Below, piece by piece: positions 54,486-64,000 of a stretch of 64,000 nt of DNA. Below the pieces are notes generated by a model. The model had not been told where the DNA came from. It was given only the letters and a program-made list of their open reading frames with translations, and did no database searches. This stretch comes from Paramacrobiotus metropolitanus. Taxonomy: Eukaryota; Tardigrada; Eutardigrada; Parachela; Macrobiotidae. Location of the stretch: NCBI RefSeq assembly GCF_019649055.1, contig NW_026570229.1, forward strand, positions 1,860,001 through 1,924,000. Direction: 5' to 3'. Both the position numbers and the translations under genes were made by a program. Position 1 is the first letter of the stretch. The number at the start of each line of letters is the position of its first letter.

Positions 54486-54939
54486 CTAAGAATATGTACC
54501 TATGAAAACATAAGAAAATCGAAAAAAAAGAAAAGAAACCATAACAAAGCTAAGAAATCCTAAGAAACCTAAGAAAACTAAGGAAACCTAAGAAACCTAA
54601 GAAGCCTAAAACCCATAACAAATCTAAGAAAACCACAGAAAACCTAAGAAACCTAAGAAAACTGAACAAACCTAAGAAAATCTAAGAAACCTAAGAAAAC
54701 CTACAAAACCTAAAAAAACCTAAGAAAACCTAAGAAACCTTAAAACCCTAAGAAAACATAAAAAACCAAAGAAAACCTAGAAAATGTAGGAAACCCAAGA
54801 AAAGCTAAGATGGCTGAAACGTCCAGTTGTCGAAATGAGCATTGGCCGAATTGAGTGTTGGCCGAAGTGAGCCACGGCCGAAATGAACGTTCGCCGAATT
54901 GAACCTGTGCGGCCAAAATGTAACGCGGCCGAAGTGATC
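54486..54939. mobile_element. Foldback-like element, right part
   Basis: A core of tandem CCTAAGAAAA words (about 54,490-54,810) is followed by an arm of GGCCGAAATGAG/GGCCGAAGTGAG words that ends CGGCCGAAGTGATC at 54,926-54,939, the exact inverse of the left terminus at 36,015. The retrotransposon inserted in its CCTAA-rich core. Confidence 0.7.
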
Positions 54940-55097
54940 AGACGCGCAAAAGATCATACAGCTGCGGCACAGTAACGATAACAGCGCAAAGCTATTACGG
55001 CGCAATGTGCGGCTAGATATTCACAAGCTACTTTAGTACGTACTTCGCCGACCTTACTGCGGCAAAACAACCACTTCGATAAAACAAAGGGGCTGAA

Positions 55098-56180
55098 ATG
55101 ATGGAAGACACTCAGAGTAAAGCATTGTCCTCCGGTAAATTAAATTCACGTTTGCATGAACTTTTCATCTCCTTTGCAGCGTATGATATTGTTCAGCAAG
55201 GCATCGGCAGTCACACCCTCAATAAAATTATATTACACTTTCCTCAGGAGAGCCTTCAGCCAAACCCTGAAACCGGTGCTACGTCCCTGATCCAGCAACA
55301 TCCATTGCTCGGTGCTACTGTGGTATTCGCCTGTGAAACATCTACAGGTGATTCTAAATACATAATACATAACCGGGACACACCAAAATCGGGCTATTTC
55401 CCGGAAAGCAAAACCTGTGGTAGCCAACTACAAGTATAGGAACGCTGATCGCTACACTTTCCCATTTGTTGTTCCTGTGACTGTTTTCCGCATCCGTAAT
55501 GTGTCGCTGCCTGATACCGGCGAAGTAGGGCCTTGTCCCGATTTCGAAGCGAATCTCGGTATGGTACGGTTGCTCAACCGCACGAGGTGGCAGTATGCAG
55601 TGGCCATGCCTACAGAAGCGGTACGCGAAGCCACCTCGCGAGGTGGAGTTGCTGTATCGCAACGAGATTCGCTTCGAATTCGGGACGAGGCCCAGCATGC
55701 TTGGAAGAATGGCTCAGGAACTGCGAAACGCCGAGCGCTGCGTAAACATTACCTTCTCTTGCCAACCGTTCTCAGAGCTAGTGAGACATTTGCTGAAATC
55801 TTGCCGGATAGACGGTGTACCGCGGCGATGAAGCCGTGCTTCGCTGCAATGTAAAACGGACGGTACCAGACCGTGCCACTGAAGATCTCCACAATCAAGT
55901 AATCTGGCGATATAATGACTTACTACAACTCGTGCCCGAAGAGGAGCCCTATCGCTCGTATTGACCCATGGCGTGGTTAGGCGCCGAGATTGTATCAAAA
56001 GTCGAGGCCGAAAACATCTCCGAGGCATTTTTTCCCTGCAGGCTAAAATTCCAACGGGAACTGGTGGCCTTCTCCGGAGGTACGGTCGAATGCTGGTTTC
56101 GATCTTTTAAAGACATTTACGAATGGGTTGTTCACTCAGCAGTGTCAGCACGTCTCAAGACTCAATGTTTTAAGCAGGAA
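55098..56180 (+). pseudogene. Broken third copy of the Ig-like gene
   Basis: Segments in shifting frames follow the order of the two intact Ig genes: LLGATVVFACE (domain 1 Cys), FRIRNVSLPDTGEV, LLPTVLRASETFAEILP, then GDEAVLRCNV and HNQVIWRYNDLL (domain 2 Cys and Trp), and VECWFRSFKDIYEWV (last Cys). Frames change near 55,405 and 55,812, a TGA interrupts at about 55,960, and a small hairpin element sits in the domain 1-2 linker. It is much more diverged than the other two copies, so it is an old paralogue, now probably a pseudogene, although undetected introns could explain some of the breaks. Confidence 0.65.
55528..55693. mobile_element. Small hairpin MITE inside the Ig pseudogene
   Basis: 31-base inverted repeats (55,528-55,558 and 55,663-55,693, two mismatches), with further internal complementarity. 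The interior shares CTCAACC(A/G)CACGA..TGGC and TTCGAAGCGAATCT-like words with the ends of the element at 7,989-8,841. The Ig reading frame runs through it without a stop. Confidence 0.7.
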
Positions 56181-56339
56181 CACCTTTTAAAGCATCATTG
56201 GCTTGTGTACGTATATGAGACAGGTTGGCGTGTTTACGTACCGTATATAAGACTGTGTCACGGGTACAAAAGTACAATTGTATAGACAGTCATAGCAGCT
56301 TCCAAATTCTGAGTTCCCGATGAGAAATTTTTGTTTTCA

Positions 56340-57080
56340 TGCCAGCCCGTTCGCATAATTTCTTGTTCCGTTCCGGTAAAGAGCAACGAATATCACTCCA
56401 AACTTCTTCAAAAATCCGGCTATACAGCAGTAAACTGATGTGCAGCTGCTGTGAAAGAAAGCAAGGAAAACATTTGAAAACTGTTGAAAAGTGCCCAACT
56501 AGTGATAAACAACCATGCTGGAATGCGTAAGGGCATATTACTCATATATGACTGATCATACGCCATATTCTAGCGTCGCGAATCACGATCCAACCAGTTC
56601 AGCCAGTCCACAACCTCAAAAATCAACACGGCTAAAAATGAACCCACCTCGAACACCACCGACAGATGCTTCCATAGGCGTATTCTTCCTCGTAACAGGT
56701 CAAGCTGTGAACAATGTCGAAGAAGGTCGGCGGCCTGCTGTTGTAGCTCAACTTTAGCGGCGCCTTTACACCAGCATTCCAGGAGAACAAAAAGAGGACG
56801 GATATTTGCGAACAAGTATGGTAAATACGAGAGCGGGGGAAAAAGGGAGTACCAAAAGTCACGATTTCATCCTTGATGATCCAAATAAGAAGAAGCGCAT
56901 AGTTTATAGCGCAAAACTACATACCGATTACGAAAAAGCTGACCACGCTGACACCCTATAACTTCTTTTATAGATTTAATTTTTCGTTGGCGCCAGATAA
57001 GAAGCCAAACAATCGAAAATGGCGTTCTTAACAATCAAAAATGGCTGCAACTTCTTTCTTATATCGTACAGTTTCTCCAT
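56340..57080 (-). pseudogene. Chemoreceptor-like pseudogene
   Basis: The minus strand is a clear but frame-broken copy of the receptor gene at 58.6-59.6 kb. It begins with an ATG at 57,080 (MEKLYDIRKK), and includes FGTPFFP, a FEVGSFLAVLIFEVVDWLNW segment and the following helix region, but frames change at least twice before 56,820 and again after 56,570, and the C-terminal third is missing. It lies in the same orientation about 1.5 kb downstream of the intact gene, a local duplication that has decayed. Confidence 0.75.
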
Positions 57081-58365
57081 GACTCTGCGTTGCTGGGAAA
57101 CTCTCATTTTAGATTGGCTGCTCAGCCGCTAAAACTATGCCGCCGGGGTGTACTAACAGATACACTGTATTTCGCACTAAATGTAACCGTTCTTCATGCC
57201 ATGTTGTCTTTGCGTGAGGCCAGGAGAGTTTCTAACGAAAATGTTACCGAGATTGTTTTTCAAAGCATGATTACAGAGTATGTCGTAATATTTTTAGTTG
57301 TCGTACCGTTCGGAAATACGGACACTGCATTGTCGCGTTGCAGTGATCGACGCAGCGGAGACTCTGCAACAGTTTGCCGCGTATTTAGACAGACGATTAG
57401 CATAAACGCCGTCAAACCATCAGGTCTACTTTTGTGCTGTTATAGCCTACACTTTCGATTGAACAGCTTGCACTGATGCCACTTGGCTCTTCGTAATTTA
57501 CATGCTATGCTGAAATGTCAACGAGGCTTCCTTCTCTTAACACTCACACTCACAGTGTCACACTGCCCTTTCGAATGCAGCAAAAGGACAAGAAGTAGGA
57601 TAGCTGACATTTATTTTATGTATATGCCGGAGCATTGACATGCAGTTAAAAATAAAGATTCTGCTCCTTTCGATAAACTTCATATTTTTACGTTGCATGT
57701 TATGAGGATCTGGCAAATCTTTGTGGTTGTATAAACTCGAGAGTATTACGATGACAGAGTCGGGAAAAGTGGGAAGGTTTTAAGCACTCTAGTTCTCGCC
57801 TGAGTTTCTGCCAGTTGTCGTGGCCGTATTAACTTTCACCAGCGGCTACATCCGTATTTCAACGGACACACGGCTTTTTGAATAACACTATCAAAACTTT
57901 ACAATCGTGAACTAGACGCAGATGAATTCCTTGTGAATATTTGAAAAGCAGCCGTTGCATTGACCACTTGACAGCTGAAATTATGGCTGCCTGCCGTCTC
58001 ATCGGTGGTCTTTGTCCGTTCCGAAATCTCGCTTAGCAAAATTGTTGATGATATGATGAAGGTTACAGTCTGCAAAGCAATTACTTAATTGTGCGTGGCA
58101 GCTCCATAAGTAAGTAGAGCGTAGTACTTCGTACTACTACTTACGCCAACAAGAAAACTGCGCGTAACATGGAAAATATCGGCCCCCGTCAATACTACAG
58201 GATGATCACGAACCAGGGTAATGAAGCTGCCCACATATGATTCCATCTAAACCGTACGGAACAAGGAATTCAGTAATGTTTAGGATAAATCTTTTGTTCG
58301 CATTAAATAGTCGCATTTTTTTGTGCAGAAAAAACGGAGAAAATCTACTTGGCAAGATTCCATAC
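57081..58365. other. No gene recognised
   Basis: Spacer between the receptor pseudogene and the intact receptor gene; any last exon of the intact gene would lie in its upper part (below 58,366) but was not identified. Confidence 0.35.
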
Positions 58366-59603
58366 CTGAAAGACTGCCGTTTGGGAACCAGTTTCTGTCT
58401 GCTCCATTGCTTCGTATAATGCTAGACCGAGCGCTTGACACTACAAAAAACATTACAATCAAGAGGACTTACAGTGTACATATAGCCTTATAAGGCCTGG
58501 ACTAGATTTAACGGTATGAACGAATATTTGTCGGATCATGCAATTAGACAGGAATTAACAGAGATATTTAGCGGCGTTTGTTAGCTTTTCAACATCACCT
58601 CTTCGTGCATTCCAGCCATCAGTCCCATGCAGCTGATGTACGCAGAAAATACGACCACACTGACGTAATTCACCAAGTAGGCCGAAAGTTGCGGTTCCTT
58701 ATCGGTTGCAATCGCGGCGACAAACCCGCACATGGCCAGCAAGTCCAATCCGTAAATGACAAACAGCGAATTTCCAAATGCACCATTCAGATCCGAAGAA
58801 CAGCGTAATACATCCAAATAGCGATGCTTTAACATTTTTACTTCCGGGTAAGAAATTGAGGTTTTCTCCTCGACACGCTGTCCTGTGACCTGTTCAAATG
58901 CTTTCTTGTTTCGTACCGGTAAACAGCGGTGAATATCAGTTAGAGCTTCTTTCAATATCCGAGAATACAACAGTAAACTGATGTACAGCTGCTGTGAGAG
59001 AATGTACGGAAAGTTATTGAAAAATGTCCAGATAATGATAAACAACCATCCTGGAATGCGTAAGGGCATATATGACTGATTATACGCCATATTCCAGCGT
59101 CGCGGATCACGATCCAACCAGTTCAGCCAGTCCACAACCTCAAAAATCAGCACGGCTAAAAACGAAGCAACCCCGAGCACCGTAGACAACTGCTTCCATC
59201 GGCGCATTTTGTCCAATAAAAGGTTTTGTCTTGAGTGATGTCGAAGAAGAACAGCAGCCTGTTGTTGCAACTCGCTGTAACGGGCGCGTTTCCAAAAGCA
59301 ATCCACCAGGACAAAGAGAGCACGGATGTTCGTGAAGAAATATGGTAAATACAAGAGCATGAGGAAAAAGGGAGTGCCAAACATCATTATTTTTTCCTTG
59401 ATGAGCCACATAAGAGAAAGCACGTAGGTGATAGCGCAAAATATCCCACCGATTAAGAGAAAGCTCACCACACTCACACTGTACAGCTTTTTGAAAAGAG
59501 TTGCTTCATTGCGAACGTATAAGAAGCCGAACAACCTGAGACAGAGTTCTTGCCAAGCAAAAACAGCCGCAATTTCCTTCCTGTAATCGCCTATCTTTTC
59601 CAT
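58366..59603 (-). CDS. Gustatory-receptor-like 7TM chemoreceptor, 3' end incomplete
   Basis: Exon 1 59,603-58,599 (335 codons, ATG in MEKIGDYRKE) and a probable exon 2 58,440-58,366 (25 codons, CQALGLALYEAM..., after TTTTTTGTAG) joined by a 158-bp GT-AG intron in phase 0. Hydrophobic helices are visible in order: SVSVVSFLLIGGIFCAITYV, MMFGTPFFLMLLYLPYFF, VLGVASFLAVLIFEVV, PGWLFIIIWTFFNNF, SLFVIYGLDLLAMCGFVAA and LVNYVSVVVFSAYISCMG. This spacing and length resemble the insect-type Gr/Gr-like family (intracellular N-terminus, ligand-gated channel); the TM7 signature was not found, so a last exon is missing from the model. Reading through instead would give a stop three codons after exon 1. A decayed copy lies at 56.3-57.1 kb. 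Confidence 0.65.
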
Positions 59604-61362
59604 GCTTGTACTGATTATAAGTTGCCAATTATCACTGCGACGATTCAAGCATAGAAGTATTAAGTAGTTTATATGGAATTATAGCATGATACTCATAGGT
59701 GCATTGATACAGAGTAGTTAGGCTCGGTGTCTCGACATAGCGGTATTGGGAGAAAATTTTCTCAGTTATTGTTGTGCCGTGTTTGAACACATAATCAATA
59801 CGAACAATTTCCAACCACCAGGGGAATTATCTCGGTTTCAGTTGGTGCTTTCTATAATTAAAACAAATACATGGGAATTATGGGAGTACACTACGTTGTC
59901 TCACTTCCGATTTTCCGAAAGTAATCCCTGAACTGTTCGCCGTAAGGCTGTATTGCTACCCGTAACTTGTTTGCCTTGTATTACCTAAGTAAGTATTCAA
60001 CGAAACTTGATTTTTATTTCCAATTATTCAAGTAAAACTGGTGTCCATAAATTCATAATTATGCTTTATGGTAACTCATAAAGGTGAACCTAGATGAAAA
60101 CCAAGCGGCATTTTAAACTGAACGCCATTCTTTCTAATGTCTAATTCAAAAAAACAACAAACTCTAGCCCAAACTTATTCTCTGAAACAGCCCGCGTAAT
60201 TAGCGGTCTCTCCAACACCGAATATTCTCAACAATTTCGTGGAGATGTCCTATCTCTCTGGCATTTCTTCGTACTCCTGACATTCCCGCCCACCGGTTAT
60301 CGCCTTGCATTGATTAATGCATTGCTGAACATGTAAACCGAGTCGTTTTCGAAACAACTAGCCGCATAAAGCAATCGCAAAGTGCGGCTGTGTCTTTTTT
60401 TTGACCAGCTTTGGGTTCTCCACCAGTCGATTGTGCTCGTAAAGCCCTTTGGGGCTTCCTCATACGCCTAGCAGCCGCGCAGCATTAGGTAACCGCGCCC
60501 GTGATACTTTGGCTCCGGGCATACAAGACCAGACCCTTGGCCTCCGCAATTACGAACTACCAGCCGGAGACGTACTGCAGTGAACCAATCACCCAATGGC
60601 AACAGTTGACGAATCAAGATGCACCACCACCTGAAGTTCGGGGAGTACAGAAAGCGTGGGCTACCGCTGTCGCCCGCGTTGATTCACTTCAGTCGTAAAC
60701 GAAGCAGGACTTCCAGCAAAGTCCAACAAAGCTAAAGAAGGTTAACGAGCTCACGCGAAAAGGTGCCGTTTGTACCATTATTATTCTGGTAAAAAAGCGC
60801 AGTTCAGGCCAAGATACGTGCATTTTTTAATTAATTTTTGTGATACACGTCGTTCGTACGTCAGTGACTAACATCTCAGCAATGATTTGGTTGTTGCAAT
60901 TGGTAAGTCACCGACGCATAATATGCATCAGAGGAGCAAATTCAATTTAAACTTCGCTGCTTGTTGAACGTGAAATTAACGTTTTCTGGCTGCAGATATT
61001 TTTTTGTGGATGTTAGCCTCGACTGCCAGCGAACCACAGTAAGTGTCAATTATCTCATTATGTCTTGCGGACCCAGAACTGTCCGTTGCATATTATTGAA
61101 TACTAAGGGATCCCGTTTGTAGCATTCTGTCCGCAGACCAACTTGGTAACTGAACGGCGGTGCCGATGTATCCCGGGAAATTCCTGTTGGCCAACAGCGG
61201 AACAGTGGCCGTACTAAACACCAGCATCCACGGACGTTTGCTCATTTCGACACCAAGCGGTAAAGTGATAAAGCTTAAGTCATACGCGACCTAACACTGA
61301 AAGACTTCAAGATCAGTACGAGAATTACAGCATCTTCATCGTCCATACAAAATGAAGCGCCT
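59604..61362. other. No gene recognised
   Basis: No supported coding, repeat or RNA feature. Frames are under 70 codons. Confidence 0.35.
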
Positions 61363-61365
61363 ATT

Positions 61366-62250
61366 AGCTGTACTCGAAAGGTACTTTAAATGCGTTCTGT
61401 ACGATACAGAGCCGGAAGTTCTGTAAAAATGAATTTACCAATCGTGCACCACTGAATCTTACAGAGCGTTACAGAGCAGCGAGACCACCTCAAAATGTGT
61501 GCCCGTTAATAAGTTAATTCGAATTAATTTTAAGTATATATTTCACCATGCGTCGGTGATTTCAGATAGTCACACTCTGTTTTGCTTTTTGACACTTCTT
61601 TTTTGACACGTACTGTTTCCATTCCCCAATTGTAAGATTTTACAAAAGTTTTTTAGTATGACTCTATGAGTTCTCGTAAAAATCTCCTGCGCGACTTGCA
61701 AACCCTTTGTGAGCTACAGATCGTTGGAAAAGCGCTCGATGAGTCTTCGAGCAGCAGCAGCAGTAGCGACGACTCATCTGAAAGTTCCAGTGAATCGTCA
61801 GAGAGCGAAGCAGAACAGATTCTGGAATTCACTGCCTTTTTATCCAGTAAACGATTTGTTTTGACCGCCATCACTTTCTGTCGCATTATTGCTGATAACC
61901 GTTACTGCTTTTGCACTGATAATTGGAAGCGTGCTCATTCTACACTAATCTAATAGCGTATCTCAAAAAGTATTAATTCAAAACTCCAAGGTAAACTCAA
62001 AATTCAATTTTCTACGTACAGTTGACACATCAAAAATTCGCAACGAATTATTTTTACAAATTATTATTGTTTTGACTTGTGGTCAGAAATGCGAGTTCTG
62101 TATCGTAACGGAGCCAGGAGACTTCCTTTTTAGATACAGAACACTTTGACTCGGCCCCCCAATCAGCGGTAGGGGGTGTGATTGAAATGTTACAGAACTT
62201 CCGGCTCTGTATCGTACAGAACACATTCAAAGTGCCTTTCGATTACAGCT
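61366..62250. mobile_element. TIR DNA transposon, ATT target duplication
   Basis: The 885-bp element starts AGCTGTACTCGAAAGG and ends with the inverse, with about 60-bp terminal inverted repeats that differ at only a handful of positions (shared GTTCTGTACGATACAGAGCC core). ATT flanks both ends (61,363-61,365 and 62,251-62,253). A 3-bp target duplication is the habit of PIF/Harbinger elements, though TTA/TAA is their usual target, so the family is tentative. It contains one short ORF and no transposase domain. Confidence 0.8.
61666..61953 (+). CDS. Small Ser/Asp-rich ORF inside the TIR element
   Basis: 95 codons from ATG 61,666. The N-terminus (MSSRKNLLRDLQTLCELQ) is followed by a run of Ser, Asp and Glu, and then a hydrophobic stretch (FLSSKRFVLTAITFCRIIA). 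It could be the truncated first part of a transposase or accessory protein, as Ser/acid-rich starts are common there; no domain is recognised. Confidence 0.35.
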   Translation: MSSRKNLLRDLQTLCELQIVGKALDESSSSSSSSDDSSESSSESSESEAEQILEFTAFLSSKRFVLTAITFCRIIADNRYCFCTDNWKRAHSTLI

Positions 62251-62253
62251 ATT

Positions 62254-62460
62254 TAATATTATATTATATATAATAATATTAATATTAAAGATACCACGTA
62301 ATAAAAAATATAAATATTAAAGATACCACGTAGACTACGTACATTACGTAAACATTACATAAAAATTAATATTAAAGATACCACGTAGACTACGTACATT
62401 ACGTAAACATTACATAAAAATTATCTTTATCATATAAAAAAGACCATAAAACTACGAGTT
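62254..62460. repeat. AT-rich tandem repeats with 55-bp unit
   Basis: AAAGATACCACGTA recurs at about 62,287, 62,319 and 62,374; the last two full units (62,316-62,370 and 62,371-62,425) are near identical and include CTACGTACATTACGTAAACATTACAT. Confidence 0.75.
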
Positions 62461-62722
62461 TTACAGAAAATCACACGGAGTACTTATTACAAAAGTAACC
62501 AGTGTGAGGATACCCGAAAGAATTGCAACAAACAAGGCTACTTAGGTAATTAACAAACCCGGGAGCATGCATCTCTCTACCTGGGAGCATTCGGGAGAGC
62601 AGCGATGCCCGTTGAAGAATAACAGCATCAGCATTATTATAATTTGTATCTTATTATATTAATTTATTATATTAAATAATATTAATTTATTATATTATTA
62701 TTTACATATTAAATAACGAAAT

Positions 62723-62817
62723 GGCTACGCGCGAGAGCATCTCGCGCTATGAGTTTTGGCTACATGCGAGAGTTTCTCGCGCTATGAGTTTTGGCTACGC
62801 GCGAGAGTTTTCGGGTG
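62723..62817. repeat. 35-bp tandem repeat of GGCTACGCGCGAGAG
   Basis: Three copies at 62,723, 62,758 and 62,793 of a unit GGCTACGCGCGAGAG..TCTCGCGCTATGAGTTTT. Each unit contains a self-complementary GCGAGAG/CTCTCGC-type pair and can fold. Confidence 0.75.
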
Positions 62818-62983
62818 GAACGAAATTAAAAATAAAAAAATATGATTTTCCTTAATACTTTGTAGTTTATCATATTTGTCAAGTCATGACAACTGTAAAT
62901 GCTGTAAAAGTCACCTTCGTACATGAAAGTAAGTATCATAAGTAATTATCATAATATCGAACCGGCATCTCGCGCATTGCGCT

Positions 62984-63051
62984 GACCATTGCGATTCTGT
63001 AATAATATTATTGCGATTCTGCAATAATATTATTGCGATTCTGTAATAATA
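62984..63051. repeat. 23-bp tandem repeat
   Basis: ATTGCGATTCTGTAATAATATT is repeated three times with one substitution. Confidence 0.75.
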
Positions 63052-63839
63052 TATGTATAATCTCTGTTCGAGGCACACACGGTAGGTTTTCCGGTAACGA
63101 TAACGATATGACTCACCCCAAATTTACCGTTTTTCTGCCTGTACCGTATCGTTACGCCCGCTAGGATAACGACACATAGCGTTGGTGTCGTTGGGCATCT
63201 CCGGTAGAATCTTGAGAGCCATGGCATTAGTGGATTACCGTTTTCTCAAACGAAATAACCATTTGAACATCGCTCTATGTACTAAAATATTTCAGCAAAC
63301 TAAAAAAAGAAAAATAGCATTTAAAAACAATTTATTTTGTGAGGGACTAACACACCGGAAGTCGTCAGTTCAATCAAACTGCCTCGCCACAAGCGGCTGG
63401 TCATGCTCTTGCAAATTCACTTAACAATTGTTAATTTAGTGAGACCGAGCCCGAGCCGAACTCTGTATCGACCGTTATCGTTGTGCTTAGCGAACACACA
63501 AACTTCTTACGGTGATGAAAACCATGACGGTAGCCTACCGTTATGGTTACCGGAAAACATACCGTATGTGCCCCGAACAGAGACTAACTAGCTCGCACAA
63601 TGGCACTAGTAATAATTATTATTAAGATAGGCGACAAATTCGAATGAGAAACACCCGCTATGCGTCCCTATGTACTCCCAGTCTCCCGGCAGTAACAAAT
63701 GCTTGCTATACTCTTTTGCGTACGCGTATGACCTTCTATTGGGGAAACAGATCCAGAGCGCAAATCACGTCCGGGACGAGGATTTTCGACAGTGGTTCTT
63801 GGATATAATACAAAATAATTGTTTGCCGCGCCCTCGTTT
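63052..63839. other. No gene recognised
   Basis: Short frames only. Repeated CCGTTATCG/CGATAACG words (63,090-63,180, 63,470-63,550) suggest a diverged inverted repeat, not delimited. Confidence 0.3.
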
Positions 63840-63995
63840 CAGCCGGCTTACCTGCAAAAGCTGGAACCGCGCGGCACCTCACACACGAGCGAACGACGCC
63901 CAGACGGCTGCACAACGTTTGCCTGGCAGAGGGGAATGTGCTTGGCGTGGGATGTCACCTGTGTCGATACGGTTGCTGCTTCCCATATTAGGTAG
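63840..63995 (+). pseudogene. RLE-type reverse transcriptase tail fragment at window edge
   Basis: 51 codons (LEPRGTSHTSERRPDG, WQRGMCLAWDVTCVDTVAAS) closely match the endonuclease region of the fragment at 32.7 kb and end in TAG where that copy continues, so this copy is broken or spliced there. It may continue past the window end. Confidence 0.75.
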
Positions 63996-64000
63996 GTCCA

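Larger units (their letters stand above)
36591..54489 (+). mobile_element. Giant Ty3-type LTR retrotransposon (17.9 kb) with AAAGGTCA array
   Basis: Complete element: CTAA target duplication (36,591-36,594 and 54,486-54,489), LTRs at 36,595-36,936 and 54,144-54,485, primer site, leader, gag, pol and a long 3' region. Domain order protease, reverse transcriptase, RNase H, integrase is that of Ty3/gypsy elements. LTRs read as identical, both ORFs are uninterrupted and no env is present, so it is probably young and intact. At 17,891 bp it is about three times the usual size. Between about 37,830 and 53,880 it is packed with AAAGGTCA or its complement (about 110 copies by hand count), none seen in the LTRs. 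A polypurine tract before the 3' LTR is not obvious. Confidence 0.93.

Overview
The window looks like nuclear DNA of a small invertebrate animal. The evidence is a six-exon BTB-Kelch gene with GT-AG introns, secreted immunoglobulin-like and leucine-rich-repeat proteins, a seven-transmembrane chemoreceptor-like gene, introns of about 56 to 1,020 bp, and a dense mix of invertebrate-type transposons. A panarthropod (tardigrade or small crustacean) would fit, but the species cannot be fixed from sequence alone. Most of the window is mobile or repetitive; about six host loci can be supported.

Layout: 1-0.8 kb is a higher-order satellite. 1.7-4.5 kb holds decayed transposon genes (RLE-type reverse transcriptase tail, PIF1-like helicase tail). 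4.9-6.0 kb is a secreted two-domain Ig gene; a paralogue lies at 22.9-23.9 kb and a broken third copy at 55.1-56.2 kb. 8-9 kb is a nested inverted-repeat element. 13.5-14.1 kb is a TATA-driven membrane protein with a polyproline tail. 15.0-17.8 kb is an intact RLE-type non-LTR reverse transcriptase, with tail fragments of the same family at 1.7, 32.7 and 63.8 kb. 19.3-22.1 kb is a run of palindromic MITEs. 26.3-29.1 kb is BTB-Kelch and 29.6-31.6 kb a secreted LRR protein with a MITE in its intron. 31.9-35.0 kb is an LTR, Lys-type primer site and gag remnant interrupted by an RLE fragment. 56.3-59.6 kb is a chemoreceptor-like gene beside a pseudogene copy. 61.4-62.3 kb is a TIR transposon with ATT target duplication.

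The outstanding object is a complete Ty3-type LTR retrotransposon at 36,595-54,485: 17.9 kb, two 342-bp LTRs that read as identical, a CTAA target duplication, a primer site matching initiator-Met tRNA, a Gag of about 1,261 aa with a very long coiled coil, a Pol frame of about 3,050 codons, a candidate AAATTTA -1 frameshift site, a 1.5-kb leader and a 2.8-kb 3' untranslated region. It is several times larger than usual Ty3 elements.

Its most unusual property is saturation with one octamer-like word, AAAGGTCA (reverse TGACCTTT): by hand count roughly 110 copies, in the leader, through Gag and Pol in all three reading frames, and in the 3' region, but none seen in the LTRs. AGGTCA is the classical nuclear-receptor half-site and AAAGGTCA the monomer site of the NR4A/NGFI-B type. 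The use of all three frames argues that the DNA or RNA word, not a peptide, is what has been amplified or kept. What binds it is unknown.
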